In this document: positions 1-6,351 of the stretch, piece after piece | How positions within the stretch are numbered: position 1 is the stretch's first letter | Layout of the letters: the number at the start of each line of letters is the position of its first letter | NCBI GenBank assembly: GCA_028678815.1 | Contig: JAJRCS010000105.1 | Span: 1 to 10,645, forward strand | Source: Methanomicrobiales archaeon | GTDB lineage: Archaea; Halobacteriota; Methanomicrobia; Methanomicrobiales; JACTUA01 | DNA: 10,645 bases | Direction: 5' to 3' | Notes under the pieces: generated by a model | The model's database searches: none | What the model saw: only the letters and a program-made list of their open reading frames with translations | What the model was told of the DNA's origin: nothing | Position numbers and translations under genes: made by a program

Positions 1-305
1 CTTGCGAGGATCTCCCGCATGAGCCCCCAGAGCTTGTCGAAGAGGAGGCTGATCCCCCCGAAGAGGCTCGTGAAGAGGGTGGTGAGGGCCATGATGCCGG
101 CCGCCATGAAGGTGAGGTACGAGACCGAGGTGGCCCCCGGCGGGGTCGTGGCCGGCGCCCCCAGCTGGGTAAGGGTCCCCGTGAAGGCCACGCCGAAGAA
201 GGCCATCCAGAGGGCGGGCTGGACGAGGGAGGAGAAGAGGAGCGCCCGGAACCGGAAGAACCGGAGCATGTCCCGCCAGTAGATCGTGAGGAACTCGGCT
301 GCCAC
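1..305 (-). CDS. ABC-2 type transporter permease, N-terminal part (runs off left edge)
   Basis: This is the membrane-spanning partner of the ATPase encoded just upstream; together they would form an ABC-2 type exporter in the cytoplasmic membrane. The first 101 residues are visible. They show a short amphipathic start (AAEFLTIYWRDMLRFFRFR), a first hydrophobic segment at about residues 20-41, a Thr/Pro-rich external loop (about 42-60) and a second hydrophobic segment at about 63-89. This is the usual beginning of DrrB/NodJ-like permeases. The start is taken as GTG at 305 because it is in frame and follows a GGGGTGA ribosome binding site in the 10-base gap after the ATPase stop. The gene is in the same operon as the ATPase, and the rest lies beyond position 1. 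The substrate cannot be told from the sequence. The ABC-2 assignment is fairly secure from context and hydropathy. Confidence 0.85.
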   Translation of the reverse strand, partial: MAAEFLTIYWRDMLRFFRFRALLFSSLVQPALWMAFFGVAFTGTLTQLGAPATTPPGATSVSYLTFMAAGIMALTTLFTSLFGGISLLFDKLWGLMREILA

Positions 306-315
306 GGATTCACCC

Positions 316-1254
316 CTATCCCCGGATCTCCCGCCCCGTGAAATGGACGAAGACATCGTCGAGGGTCGGCTTCTTCAGGTTCGCCGACCGGATCCCGATC
401 CCCTCTGCCTTCAGCCGGTCGAGGATGACGGGCAGGGTCTTGGTCCCCTCGTTCGCGATGGTGACCGAGAGGCCCCGCAGGGAGGGCTTCACCGCCCGGA
501 CCTCGGGGAGGCCAAGGAGGATCCCCGTGGTCATCCCGTCGTCGGCCGTCTCGAGGTAGATCATGTCCTCGCCGAGGGCGTCCTTCAGCTCCCCGCTCGT
601 CCCCGAGGCGATGATCCTCCCGTGGTCGATGATGCTGATCCGGTCCGAGAGGCTGTCGGCCTCGTCCATGTAATGGGTCGTGAGGAAGATGGTGGTCCCC
701 TCCCGGTTCACCTGCCGGATGTAGTCCCAGACCCGGAGCCTGCTCTGGGGGTCGAGGCCAAGGGTGGGCTCGTCCAGGAAGAGGACCATGGGCCGGGTCA
801 TGAGCCCCCGGGCGATCTCGAGCCGGCGCTTCATCCCGCCCGAGAGGTGCTTCACGAGGACGTCCCGCTTCTTTTCGAGCTCCACGAGCCGGATCATCTC
901 CTCGACCCTCGCCTGCCGCTCCTCCCGGGGCATCGAGTACAGCCGGCCATGGAACTCGAGGATCTCCCGGACGGTGAGGTCCCGGTCGAGGGTCTCCTCC
1001 TGGAAGACGATCCCGATGGACCGCCGTACCGCCCCGGGCTCGGTGGCGACGTCATGGCCCGCGATCAGGATCCTGCCCCTCTGGACGGGAAGGAGGGTGG
1101 TGAGCACGTTGATGGTGGTGCTCTTCCCCGCCCCGTTCGGCCCGAGGAAGGAGAAGATCTCCCCCTTCCGGACAGTGAAGGAGACCGAGTCCACGGCCGT
1201 CACCTCCCCGAAGGAGTGGGAGAGGCCCTCCACCTCGATGATCGCCTCGCTCAC
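316..1254 (-). CDS. ABC transporter ATP-binding protein, DrrA/daunorubicin-resistance type
   Basis: This is the cytoplasmic ATPase that would power the ABC-2 exporter whose permease follows after 10 bases. At 312 aa it has all nucleotide-binding motifs: Walker A GPNGAGKST (residues 38-46), Q-loop Gln85, signature LSGGM (137-141), Walker B VLFLDEP (157-163), D-loop LGLD (165-168) and switch His194. The C-terminal extension (about 215-312), ending in KKPTLDDVFVHFTGREIRG, is typical of the DrrA family rather than of import ATPases. The start is GTG at 1254, preceded by GGAG nine bases upstream; the ATG further upstream is in another frame and hits a stop. A TATA-like box lies about 35 bases upstream, giving a very short leader. 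The family includes drug, lipid and polysaccharide exporters, so the substrate is unknown. The motifs are intact, so the protein should be active. Confidence 0.95.
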   Translation of the reverse strand: MSEAIIEVEGLSHSFGEVTAVDSVSFTVRKGEIFSFLGPNGAGKSTTINVLTTLLPVQRGRILIAGHDVATEPGAVRRSIGIVFQEETLDRDLTVREILEFHGRLYSMPREERQARVEEMIRLVELEKKRDVLVKHLSGGMKRRLEIARGLMTRPMVLFLDEPTLGLDPQSRLRVWDYIRQVNREGTTIFLTTHYMDEADSLSDRISIIDHGRIIASGTSGELKDALGEDMIYLETADDGMTTGILLGLPEVRAVKPSLRGLSVTIANEGTKTLPVILDRLKAEGIGIRSANLKKPTLDDVFVHFTGREIRG

Positions 1255-1285
1255 GCGTACTCCATAGAGACATGAGCCTCTGTCG

Positions 1286-1293
1286 TATAAAAA
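1286..1293 (-). promoter_or_regulatory. Probable TATA box of the ABC exporter operon
   Basis: Read on the minus strand the sequence is TTTTTATA, embedded in GC-rich DNA. It sits about 35 bases before the GTG start of the ATPase gene, which would place the transcription start within about 10 bases of the start codon. The five-T run could also serve as a T-rich terminator for the CPBP-like gene that ends at 1316. Confidence 0.5.
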
Positions 1294-1315
1294 CCACGGG
1301 CCGGGGCCGCCGCCG

Positions 1316-2164
1316 TCAGAGGCCGTCGCCGGGGATCTCCCCGTCCGGCGGGAAGAGCCAGGCGAAGACGGGGATGAAGGCGAGGGCCACGAGGAGGAGG
1401 AGGGGGAGGGGCGAGGGCCAGGTGACCCCGATGAGGCCCCCGGATCCCGCCAGCCGGGGGTCCCAGGAGGCCGGGAAGAAGACGGGGACGGCGAGGAGGA
1501 GGAGGACGTTCATGAGGGTGACGGGGAGGACGCTCCCGGAGAGGGAGGCACAGATGGTGAAGGCGAAGGCGACCGTGAGGGTGAGGAGGAACCCGAGGAA
1601 GGCGAGGGCGAGGGGGCTGCCCGAGCCCGCTGCCGAGAGGACGAGCCAGGCGACCGGGGCCGTGGCAAGGCCCCAGGTGACGCCGACGGAGAGGGTGGCG
1701 CCCGTCCTCCCCTGCCAGTAGGTGAGGGCAGGGAGGAGGTATCCCCGGTACCCGTACTCCTGGCCGAGGGAGGCGGGGATGGCGGCGAGGAAGGCGATCA
1801 CGCCGAGGGCGATGGCCCCGGCGAAGGTCGAACCGGTTCCCGTCCCGGTGTTCAGGTACCCGAGCCCGGTTCCCAGGGCCACGAGGGCGGAGAGGCCGAC
1901 GAGGAGGAGCGGGTAGGCCACCGCGAAGAGGATCGAGGGGACCGTCACCGGGCCGAGGACGGGCCGGGCATGCACCTCGACGGGATGCCCCTCCAGGGAG
2001 AGGAAGAGGAGGGCGAGGATCCCGGGGAGGAAGGGGAGGAGCAGGAGCCAGGAGAAGGAGAGGAGCCCGAGGGCCGCGAGGGCGGTGACCAGCCAGGAGA
2101 GGGAGAGGAGCGCGAGGATGTACCCGAGGATATATCCGGGCTTCACCACATCCTGCTCGAACAT
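1316..2164 (-). CDS. CPBP (Rce1/CAAX-protease-like) family membrane protein, catalytic residues apparently lost
   Basis: This is a polytopic membrane protein of 282 aa with about seven hydrophobic segments. The segment LGQEYGYRGYLLPAL (about residues 133-147) aligns with CPBP motif 1 (EExGWRGxLLP). WGLATAP (164-170) occupies the place of motif 2 (W/FxxxHxP), and SGSVLPVTLMN (209-219) occupies motif 3 (SxxPxxxxHxxxN). In each case the expected catalytic residue differs: first Glu to Gln135, His to Thr168, His to Asn219, Asn to Leu223. A protease role is therefore doubtful. The reading frame stays open to 2431 but runs through a tRNA there, so that extension is not real. I chose ATG 2164 because codons between 2233 and 2165 lack the GC-rich third positions of the rest, and a TATA box lies at 2216-2222. 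ATG 2233 (305 aa) is the alternative. It lies upstream of the ABC operon on the same strand. Confidence 0.8.
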   Translation of the reverse strand: MFEQDVVKPGYILGYILALLSLSWLVTALAALGLLSFSWLLLLPFLPGILALLFLSLEGHPVEVHARPVLGPVTVPSILFAVAYPLLLVGLSALVALGTGLGYLNTGTGTGSTFAGAIALGVIAFLAAIPASLGQEYGYRGYLLPALTYWQGRTGATLSVGVTWGLATAPVAWLVLSAAGSGSPLALAFLGFLLTLTVAFAFTICASLSGSVLPVTLMNVLLLLAVPVFFPASWDPRLAGSGGLIGVTWPSPLPLLLLVALAFIPVFAWLFPPDGEIPGDGL

Positions 2165-2215
2165 GGACTCACGCGGGCCGTATGATGCGGTTACAGAGAT
2201 GGTGGGTGGAGGAGC

Positions 2216-2222
2216 AATATAA
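2216..2222 (-). promoter_or_regulatory. Probable TATA box of the CPBP-like gene
   Basis: On the minus strand the stretch reads CCTTATATTG, with core TTATATT. Initiation about 25 bases downstream (near 2194) would give a leader of about 30 bases before ATG 2164, with a weak GTGAG ribosome binding site. If this box is used, the upstream ATG at 2233 cannot be the start. Confidence 0.45.
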
Positions 2223-2300
2223 GGGTTGTTCATATAATTCTCGGAATTTTCAACAGGGGCCACCGGTTTTCCGGGACGGCAGCCCATGGTGAAAGGACCG

Positions 2301-2365
2301 GGGAACACCGGGGGGGAGATTTGAACTCCTGCGTTGCCAGGGAACATCGGCCTTCGAGGCCCGAC
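2301..2365 (-). pseudogene. Truncated tRNA-Ser copy (3' part only)
   Basis: Read on the minus strand, this is a degraded copy of the 3' three-quarters of the neighbouring tRNA-Ser. It holds an anticodon loop CUCGAAG still carrying CGA, a long variable arm, a T-arm with UUCAAAU, the acceptor 3' strand CCCCGGU, the G discriminator and six bases of 3' flank. The 5' acceptor strand and the D-arm are absent, replaced by an unrelated A/T-rich stretch (2366-2384). An extra base and mismatches break the anticodon stem, and the outer T-stem pair is A-C. It cannot fold into a tRNA. It could be the remnant of a tandem duplication or of a recombination event at the tRNA. Confidence 0.8.
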
Positions 2366-2448
2366 AGAAATCTGAGAAAACCGTGGGAACGCCGGGGGGG
2401 AGATTTGAACTCCCGCGTTGCCAAGCAACATCGGCTTTCGAGGCCGAC
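2301..2448. repeat. Imperfect direct repeat of about 65 bp derived from tRNA-Ser
   Basis: Positions 2301-2365 and 2385-2448 are near-identical in the same orientation, offset by 84 bases, with five or six substitutions and one single-base insertion. Both copies begin with the same six bases (gggaac) lying 3' of the tRNA, so the repeat extends beyond the mature tRNA. The offset is almost exactly one tRNA-Ser length (85 nt). Confidence 0.85.
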
Positions 2449-2474
2449 GCCTTCCCGGGCTAGACTACCCCGGC
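2390..2474 (-). tRNA. tRNA-Ser (anticodon CGA)
   Basis: The minus strand folds into a complete 85-nt class II tRNA. The acceptor GCCGGGG pairs with CCCCGGC, followed by the D-stem GUC/GGC with an 11-nt loop containing GG. The anticodon stem UCGGC/GCCGA encloses the loop CUCGAAA (anticodon CGA, reading UCG). There is a 16-nt variable arm with GUUGC/GCAAC pairing, and the T-arm GGGAG-UUCAAAU-CUCCC. The discriminator is G73, as is standard for tRNA-Ser in archaea. CCA is not encoded. The long variable arm, anticodon and G73 all agree on serine. Confidence 0.96.
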
Positions 2475-2500
2475 ACGAGAGGAAAAATTTCGCCCCGAAT

Positions 2501-2508
2501 GGTATAAT
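2501..2508 (-). promoter_or_regulatory. Probable TATA box of the tRNA-Ser gene
   Basis: The minus strand reads ATTATACC, 27-34 bases upstream of the 5' end of the tRNA-Ser, the expected distance for an archaeal TATA box. A second AT-rich patch (2482-2490) lies too close to the gene to be the TBP site. Confidence 0.55.
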
Positions 2509-2558
2509 GGTATCGGACGCCGGCCGTCCTGCCCGCCGGAGGCTGCTCCTTCACCCGT

Positions 2559-2569
2559 GAAAGAAAAAA
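2559..2569 (-). terminator. T-rich terminator after the thermosome gene
   Basis: On the minus strand a T-rich run (TTTTTTCTTTC) lies about 20 bases after the thermosome stop codon. Archaeal RNA polymerase terminates on such oligo-T stretches without needing a strong hairpin. The rest of the 113-base gap between thermosome and tRNA-Ser holds the tRNA promoter and no gene that I can see. Confidence 0.6.
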
Positions 2570-2587
2570 GTGAGGTTCCCCGGGGGT

Positions 2588-4219
2588 TCAGCCCATGGGC
2601 GGCGTGTGCATCGGGGGCATCCCGCCGGGGGGCATCATGGGGGGCTCGCCCCGCTGGGTGATCATCATGTCGTCCACCCGGATGAGGAGGCTCGCCGCCT
2701 CGGCACCGGACTGGATGGCCTGGACCTTCACCCGCATGGGCTCGAAGACGTTCTCCTCGTACATGTCCACGATCTTCCCCGTGTAGACATTCAGGCCGGC
2801 CCGCTTCTTCCCCTTCGCATGGGCGGCCTTCAGCTCCACGAGCTTGTCGATGGGGTTGAACCCCGAGTTCTCGGCAAGGGTCCGGGGGATGCTCTCGAAG
2901 GCGTCCGCGAAGGCCTCGATGGCGAGCTGAACCCTCCCGCCGACGGAGGCGGCGTACTCCTTCACCCGGAGCATCACCTCGGTCTCCACCGAGCCGCCGC
3001 CGACCACGTACTTCTGGTCCTCGATGGCGTCCATGACCACCCGGACACCGTCGTAGACCGCCCGCTCCATCTCGTCGATGAGGACCTGGGTCGAGCCCCG
3101 GACGAGGATGGTCACCGCCCGCGGGTTCCTGCACCCGGAGATCCGGACGAGGTCCACGCCCTCCATCTCCTCGACGAGCTCGGCCTGCCCGAGCATCTTT
3201 GCCGTGAGGTCGTGGGGCTTGTTCGCGATCTGGGTGTTCAGCGCCCGGGCGGCGAAGAGCATGTCCTTCTCGGGGACATCCTCGATGGCCATGATGCCGT
3301 TCTTCGCGAGGTAGTACTGGACCGAGTCGGCGATCCCCTTCTGGCACAGGACGACGTTCGCGCCGGTCTTCACGACCAGGTCGGCCATCTGCCGGAGGGT
3401 GTCCTTCTCCTGGACGTCGAAGGCCCCGAGCTGGTCGGGGGAGGTGATCCGGATCTTGGACTTTACCTGGGTCTTCGTGATCTCGAGGGGGGTCGCCACG
3501 AGGGCGATCTTCGCCTTCTCGATCTTCTTTGGCATCTCCTCCGAGACCCGCTTCTTCTCGATGACGATCCCCCGGATGAACTCGGCGTCGTCCATGGTCT
3601 CCCCGACGTGCTTCATGATCTTCACGTCGTCCTCGTCCACCACGAGCTTCCCGTCCACGGTCTGGACCACGGCCCGGACGGCATCAACAACGATCCCGTC
3701 GAGCTTCTCCTTCACCTGCTCGATGGATTTCCCCGTCATGGCGGTATCCGCGATCTTCTTCAGGGTCGTCACGTCATCGGGTTTCACGGTGATGGAGAGC
3801 CCCTTCACGATCTCGATGGCCTTCTCCATGCCCATCCGGTACCCCTGGGCGATGACCGTGGGGTGGATCTCCTGCTCGAGCATCCGCTCGGCCGCCTCCA
3901 TGAGGGCGCCCACGATGATGCAGGCGGTGGTGGTTCCGTCCCCGACCTCGTCGTCCTGGGTCTCTGCCACCTCGACCACCATCTTGCCGCCCGGGTGCTG
4001 GATGGAGAGCTCGTGGAGGATGGTCGCCCCGTCGTTCGTAATGACGATGTCCCCGGTGGAGTCGATGATCATCTTGTCCATGCCCCGCGGGCCGAGGGTT
4101 GTCCGGACCGCCGCGGCGATGGCCTTTGCCGCCGCGATATTCGAGCGCTGGGCCTCGTGGCCCCGGGTCCGCTCGACCCCTTCCTTCAGAATGATGATTG
4201 GCTGTCCTGTGAGCTGCAT
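2588..4219 (-). CDS. ths: Thermosome subunit (group II chaperonin)
   Basis: This is a subunit of the double-ring, ATP-driven cytosolic protein-folding chaperonin (CCT/TRiC family). At 543 aa it is full length. ATP-site motifs are TLGPRGMDKM (41-50), TNDGATIL (61-68), GDGTTT (93-98), VVGGGS (405-410) and the catalytic-type Asp390 in ERAVYDG. The apical domain with its helical protrusion spans roughly 215-370. The C-terminal tail is Met/Pro/Gly-rich (about 525-543), a variant of the GGM tail that projects into the cavity. The start ATG 4219 is preceded by a strong GTGAGGT site six bases upstream. The gene appears monocistronic: it has its own TATA box and a downstream oligo-T terminator. Methanogens often carry several paralogous subunits, and I cannot say which one this is. 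Confidence 0.97.
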   Translation of the reverse strand: MQLTGQPIIILKEGVERTRGHEAQRSNIAAAKAIAAAVRTTLGPRGMDKMIIDSTGDIVITNDGATILHELSIQHPGGKMVVEVAETQDDEVGDGTTTACIIVGALMEAAERMLEQEIHPTVIAQGYRMGMEKAIEIVKGLSITVKPDDVTTLKKIADTAMTGKSIEQVKEKLDGIVVDAVRAVVQTVDGKLVVDEDDVKIMKHVGETMDDAEFIRGIVIEKKRVSEEMPKKIEKAKIALVATPLEITKTQVKSKIRITSPDQLGAFDVQEKDTLRQMADLVVKTGANVVLCQKGIADSVQYYLAKNGIMAIEDVPEKDMLFAARALNTQIANKPHDLTAKMLGQAELVEEMEGVDLVRISGCRNPRAVTILVRGSTQVLIDEMERAVYDGVRVVMDAIEDQKYVVGGGSVETEVMLRVKEYAASVGGRVQLAIEAFADAFESIPRTLAENSGFNPIDKLVELKAAHAKGKKRAGLNVYTGKIVDMYEENVFEPMRVKVQAIQSGAEAASLLIRVDDMMITQRGEPPMMPPGGMPPMHTPPMG

Positions 4220-4225
4220 ATGAAA

Positions 4226-4269
4226 ACCTCACTGTGCGTGAATATTCATGGATTTATACTTCTATATAA
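4226..4269 (-). promoter_or_regulatory. Thermosome promoter, palindrome and ribosome binding site
   Basis: Reading toward the gene there is a TATA box TTATATA (4263-4269), with a second candidate TATAAAT (4252-4258). A perfect 10-base palindrome TGAATATTCA (4239-4248) lies about where transcription should start, and the GTGAGGT ribosome binding site (4226-4232) follows. The arrangement could allow a regulator to block initiation; that is inference. The TTTTCTT run at 4269-4275 may also terminate the upstream gfcR-like gene. Confidence 0.55.
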
Positions 4270-4283
4270 GAAAATCGGTGGGA

Positions 4284-4892
4284 TCAGTCGAGGCGCGAGA
4301 CCCGGAAGAGGGCCTTCACCGGCACACCGTCGATGTCCCGGACGCCCCGCTTGTCGAAGATGACCCAGATGGCGAGGGGGGCCGCGCCCCGGCCCCGGAG
4401 GTACTCCACCGCCTCCCGGAGGGTCTTCCCCGACGTGATGACATCGTCCACGATGACGCAGGCCTCCCCCTTCACGGGGGCGAAGTTCTCGGAGAGGGAG
4501 CCCACGGGCGGGTTCGCGGTGGAGTGCCGGGACGGGAAGTAGACCGCGAGCTTCGTGCCCTCCTGGAGGGCGATGAGGGTCGCGAGGGGGACGCCTGAGA
4601 GCGAGATCCCCACCACCGCGGTCGGCTCCGGGCCGGACGCCTCTTCGGGGCCTCCCGGGGAGCGGGCCAGGCCCGCCATGAGGGCCGCCAGGTCGTCCAG
4701 GAGGTCCGCCCTCCCGCTCACCGACGTCCAGTCGATGAGCACGTCCTTCGGGACAGCCCCCCCCTTCTCCTTCATGAGGAGGTACGTGACCGTCTCCATG
4801 GAGAGGCTCAGTTCCTCGGAGATCTGGCTCGGGCTGTGCCCCTCGGCATGGAGCTTCCGCGCCCGGTGCATCAGGTCATCGAGAGAGGACAT
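4284..4892 (-). CDS. gfcR: GfcR-like HTH/phosphoribosyltransferase-fold transcriptional regulator (PyrE-like)
   Basis: At 202 aa this has an N-terminal helix-turn-helix (about residues 8-40, core [18 protein letters not shown]) fused to a type I phosphoribosyltransferase domain (about 50-200). The PRPP-binding loop is intact: [12 protein letters not shown] (146-157). True orotate phosphoribosyltransferases have a Lys/His-rich catalytic loop; here that region (118-140, [17 protein letters not shown]) lacks it, so regulation rather than catalysis is likely. Haloarchaeal GfcR, with the same architecture, is a known transcriptional regulator of sugar catabolism; the target in a methanogen is unknown. 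Such proteins are often misannotated as PyrE. Start ATG 4892 has no ribosome binding site and may be leaderless from a weak box at 4917-4924, or it may be co-transcribed with nob1, which ends 23 bases upstream. Confidence 0.88.
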   Translation of the reverse strand: MSSLDDLMHRARKLHAEGHSPSQISEELSLSMETVTYLLMKEKGGAVPKDVLIDWTSVSGRADLLDDLAALMAGLARSPGGPEEASGPEPTAVVGISLSGVPLATLIALQEGTKLAVYFPSRHSTANPPVGSLSENFAPVKGEACVIVDDVITSGKTLREAVEYLRGRGAAPLAIWVIFDKRGVRDIDGVPVKALFRVSRLD

Positions 4893-4915
4893 GAGAGGAG
4901 TTTTCCGAAAGCATC

Positions 4916-5371
4916 CTACTTAAGGGTTCGTTTCAGGGCCGAACCGCAGTCCGGGCAGGTGCCGGCCGCCTGGTACCTCCGGTTGCAGCCGGGGCACCGG
5001 TATTTCCAGCGCCTGGGCTGCGCTTTCCGCTGGAGGATCCCCCTCACGCCGAGGCCGAGCCGGAGGGCCACGTTCTGGACCGCGTAGTCGTCGGTGACAA
5101 CGGTGGCCCCCAGGTCGAGGGACAGGGCAAGGAGATCGGCATCGGCGGCCGAGAGCCGGGGGGCGTCCCCCGTCTCCCCTGCAGCCTGCGTGACCCTCCG
5201 CAGGTTCTCAGCTGACGGGGGGACCACCGAGAGGCCTGAGGCGAGGAGGGCCTCGAGCCGGCCCTTCGACCGGAGGTCGGCCAGCTCCTCCGTGACCGAG
5301 GGCGGGGTGACCAGCTCCCCGTCGAGGACAAGCCCGGAGAAGAAGAAGGAGGCGTCGAGGGCGTACCTCAT
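4916..5371 (-). CDS. nob1: Nob1-like rRNA-processing endonuclease (PIN domain plus zinc ribbon)
   Basis: This is the archaeal homologue of Nob1, which trims the 3' end of small-subunit rRNA in the pre-30S particle. It is 151 aa. The PIN domain (about 1-115) carries acidic residues in the expected places: Asp6 in YALDASFFF, Glu28/Glu29, Asp77/Asp79 in [10 protein letters not shown] and Asp94/Asp95 in VVTDD. The C-terminal zinc ribbon has CPGC (126-129) and CPDC (139-142). The start is ATG 5371, whose ATGA overlaps the rtcA stop. It has GGAG eight bases upstream inside rtcA, and the protein then begins exactly at the PIN domain. The frame stays open to 5440, but that extension lies inside rtcA and lacks support. 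Translational coupling to rtcA is likely. Confidence 0.93.
   Translation of the reverse strand: MRYALDASFFFSGLVLDGELVTPPSVTEELADLRSKGRLEALLASGLSVVPPSAENLRRVTQAAGETGDAPRLSAADADLLALSLDLGATVVTDDYAVQNVALRLGLGVRGILQRKAQPRRWKYRCPGCNRRYQAAGTCPDCGSALKRTLK
4917..4924 (-). promoter_or_regulatory. Possible TATA-like box of the gfcR-like gene
   Basis: The minus strand reads CTTAAGTA, 25-32 bases before ATG 4892, overlapping the last codons and stop of nob1. It resembles the TTTAAGTA box before prs. The missing ribosome binding site of the gfcR-like gene fits a leaderless transcript from here, but the gene may simply be read through from prs. Confidence 0.3.
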
Positions 5372-6351
5372 ACGGAGAACTCCACCACGCCGTTCGTCCG
5401 GGAGTGGACCCTGTACCCGAACCGCTCCAGGAGCCAGCACATGGTGGCGGCATGGAGGGAGCAGGCCGGGGCGGTGAACCGCCCGCCGGAGAGGGCGAGG
5501 AAGATGAGGAGCTGGTCGGCGAGCCGGGTGTCCACCTGCCCGCCCCTGGCCACCTCCTCGAGGAGCACCCGGGCGGCCGCCTCCCCGACCCGGTCGGCGG
5601 GGACGCCCCGCTTCCCGAGGCTGGTCCCGCCCTTCGGCCCCGCCCAGACGGTGCAGGAGGAGCCGGTGGAGGCCCCCCGCCGCCGGTCCAGCCTCACCTC
5701 GCAGGGGACGCCCAGCCGCCCGGCGAGGAGCCTCCGGGCCGCCTCCGCCTGCCGCTCGGCCACGTGGTCGGGGAGGTTCGAGGAGCAGGAGACGATGCCG
5801 CAGGACCCGGGCTTCCCGTCCTCGAAGGCCAGGGGCGAGAGCCGGGAGGCCTCCACGGAGACCTTCACCTCGCCTCCCCCCTCCGGGTAGTATCCCCTCT
5901 TCAGGACCTGGGTACGGATCTTCGCGCCGTGCCGGGCGAGCACCCGGAAGAGGACCTGCTCCAGGTAGTCGATGGTCGGGCTCCGGTCCACCTCGGTCCC
6001 CCCCGTCACGGTGATGGAGCCCCCGGCGAGGAGGGCGACGGGGAGCCAGGCCTGGAGGACGAGGGCGACGGACCCCGCGGTGCCCACGTCCGTTCGGATC
6101 TCCTTCGCCACCGGGAGCCCGGGCCGGAAGACGATCCGGTCGCCCCCCGGCCGGAGCCCTTCACAGCTGCCATCGCAGGCCGCGGCCACGGCCTGGATGG
6201 CCGCGATGTGCTGGGGGGCGAGGCCCGGCCTCCCCCGCCGGGCCCGGATCCGGACCACCTCGACCGGGGTGCGGGAGAGGGCCGAGAGGGCCACCGCCGC
6301 CCGGAGGATCTGCCCTCCCCCCTCGAGCTGGGAGCCGTCTATGGTGATCAT
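5368..6351 (-). CDS. rtcA: RNA 3'-terminal phosphate cyclase
   Basis: RtcA converts an RNA 3'-phosphate to a 2',3'-cyclic phosphate using ATP via a covalent enzyme-AMP intermediate. At 327 aa it is the normal length. Visible family motifs are the N-terminal DGSQLEGGGQILR (5-17), the conserved RGYYPEGGGEV (152-162), DQLLIFLAL (279-287) and the AMP-acceptor histidine His300 in CSLHAATMCW. ATG 6351 overlaps the prs stop as ATGA and has no ribosome binding site of its own, so translation probably depends on prs. Its own TGA overlaps the nob1 ATG in the same way. The closely related Rcl1 proteins lack the active-site His; its presence here supports a true cyclase. Confidence 0.96.
   Translation of the reverse strand: MITIDGSQLEGGGQILRAAVALSALSRTPVEVVRIRARRGRPGLAPQHIAAIQAVAAACDGSCEGLRPGGDRIVFRPGLPVAKEIRTDVGTAGSVALVLQAWLPVALLAGGSITVTGGTEVDRSPTIDYLEQVLFRVLARHGAKIRTQVLKRGYYPEGGGEVKVSVEASRLSPLAFEDGKPGSCGIVSCSSNLPDHVAERQAEAARRLLAGRLGVPCEVRLDRRRGASTGSSCTVWAGPKGGTSLGKRGVPADRVGEAAARVLLEEVARGGQVDTRLADQLLIFLALSGGRFTAPACSLHAATMCWLLERFGYRVHSRTNGVVEFSV

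Noticed and set aside
286..1275. A 329-codon plus-strand frame opposite the ABC ATPase
   Set aside because: Shadow of a clear ABC ATPase with all motifs; the translation is Pro/Asp/Gly/Leu-rich without domains.
2165..2431. N-terminal extension of the CPBP-like frame with an apparent repeated peptide
   Set aside because: It translates the tRNA-Ser gene and its truncated copy, so the 'repeat' is tRNA sequence, not protein.
2492..2567. Possible plus-strand tRNA with a D-arm-like GGTA-TAATGG-TATC segment
   Set aside because: No anticodon loop with U33, no T-loop and no 3' strand matching the acceptor could be found at the right spacing; the AT-rich part is better explained as the promoter of the minus-strand tRNA-Ser.
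2570..4363. A 597-codon open frame on the plus strand opposite the thermosome gene
   Set aside because: Same composition effect; the product is a His/Leu/Asp/Gly-rich shadow sequence and the thermosome on the other strand is unambiguous.
4284..4892. Orotate phosphoribosyltransferase (pyrE) as the function of the PRPP-loop protein
   Set aside because: The N-terminal HTH and the missing catalytic Lys/His loop argue for a GfcR-type regulator rather than the pyrimidine-pathway enzyme.
5372..5440. Upstream extension of nob1 to an earlier start
   Set aside because: It lies wholly inside rtcA, precedes the natural PIN-domain start, and the ATG at 5371 has both a ribosome binding site and an ATGA coupling overlap.
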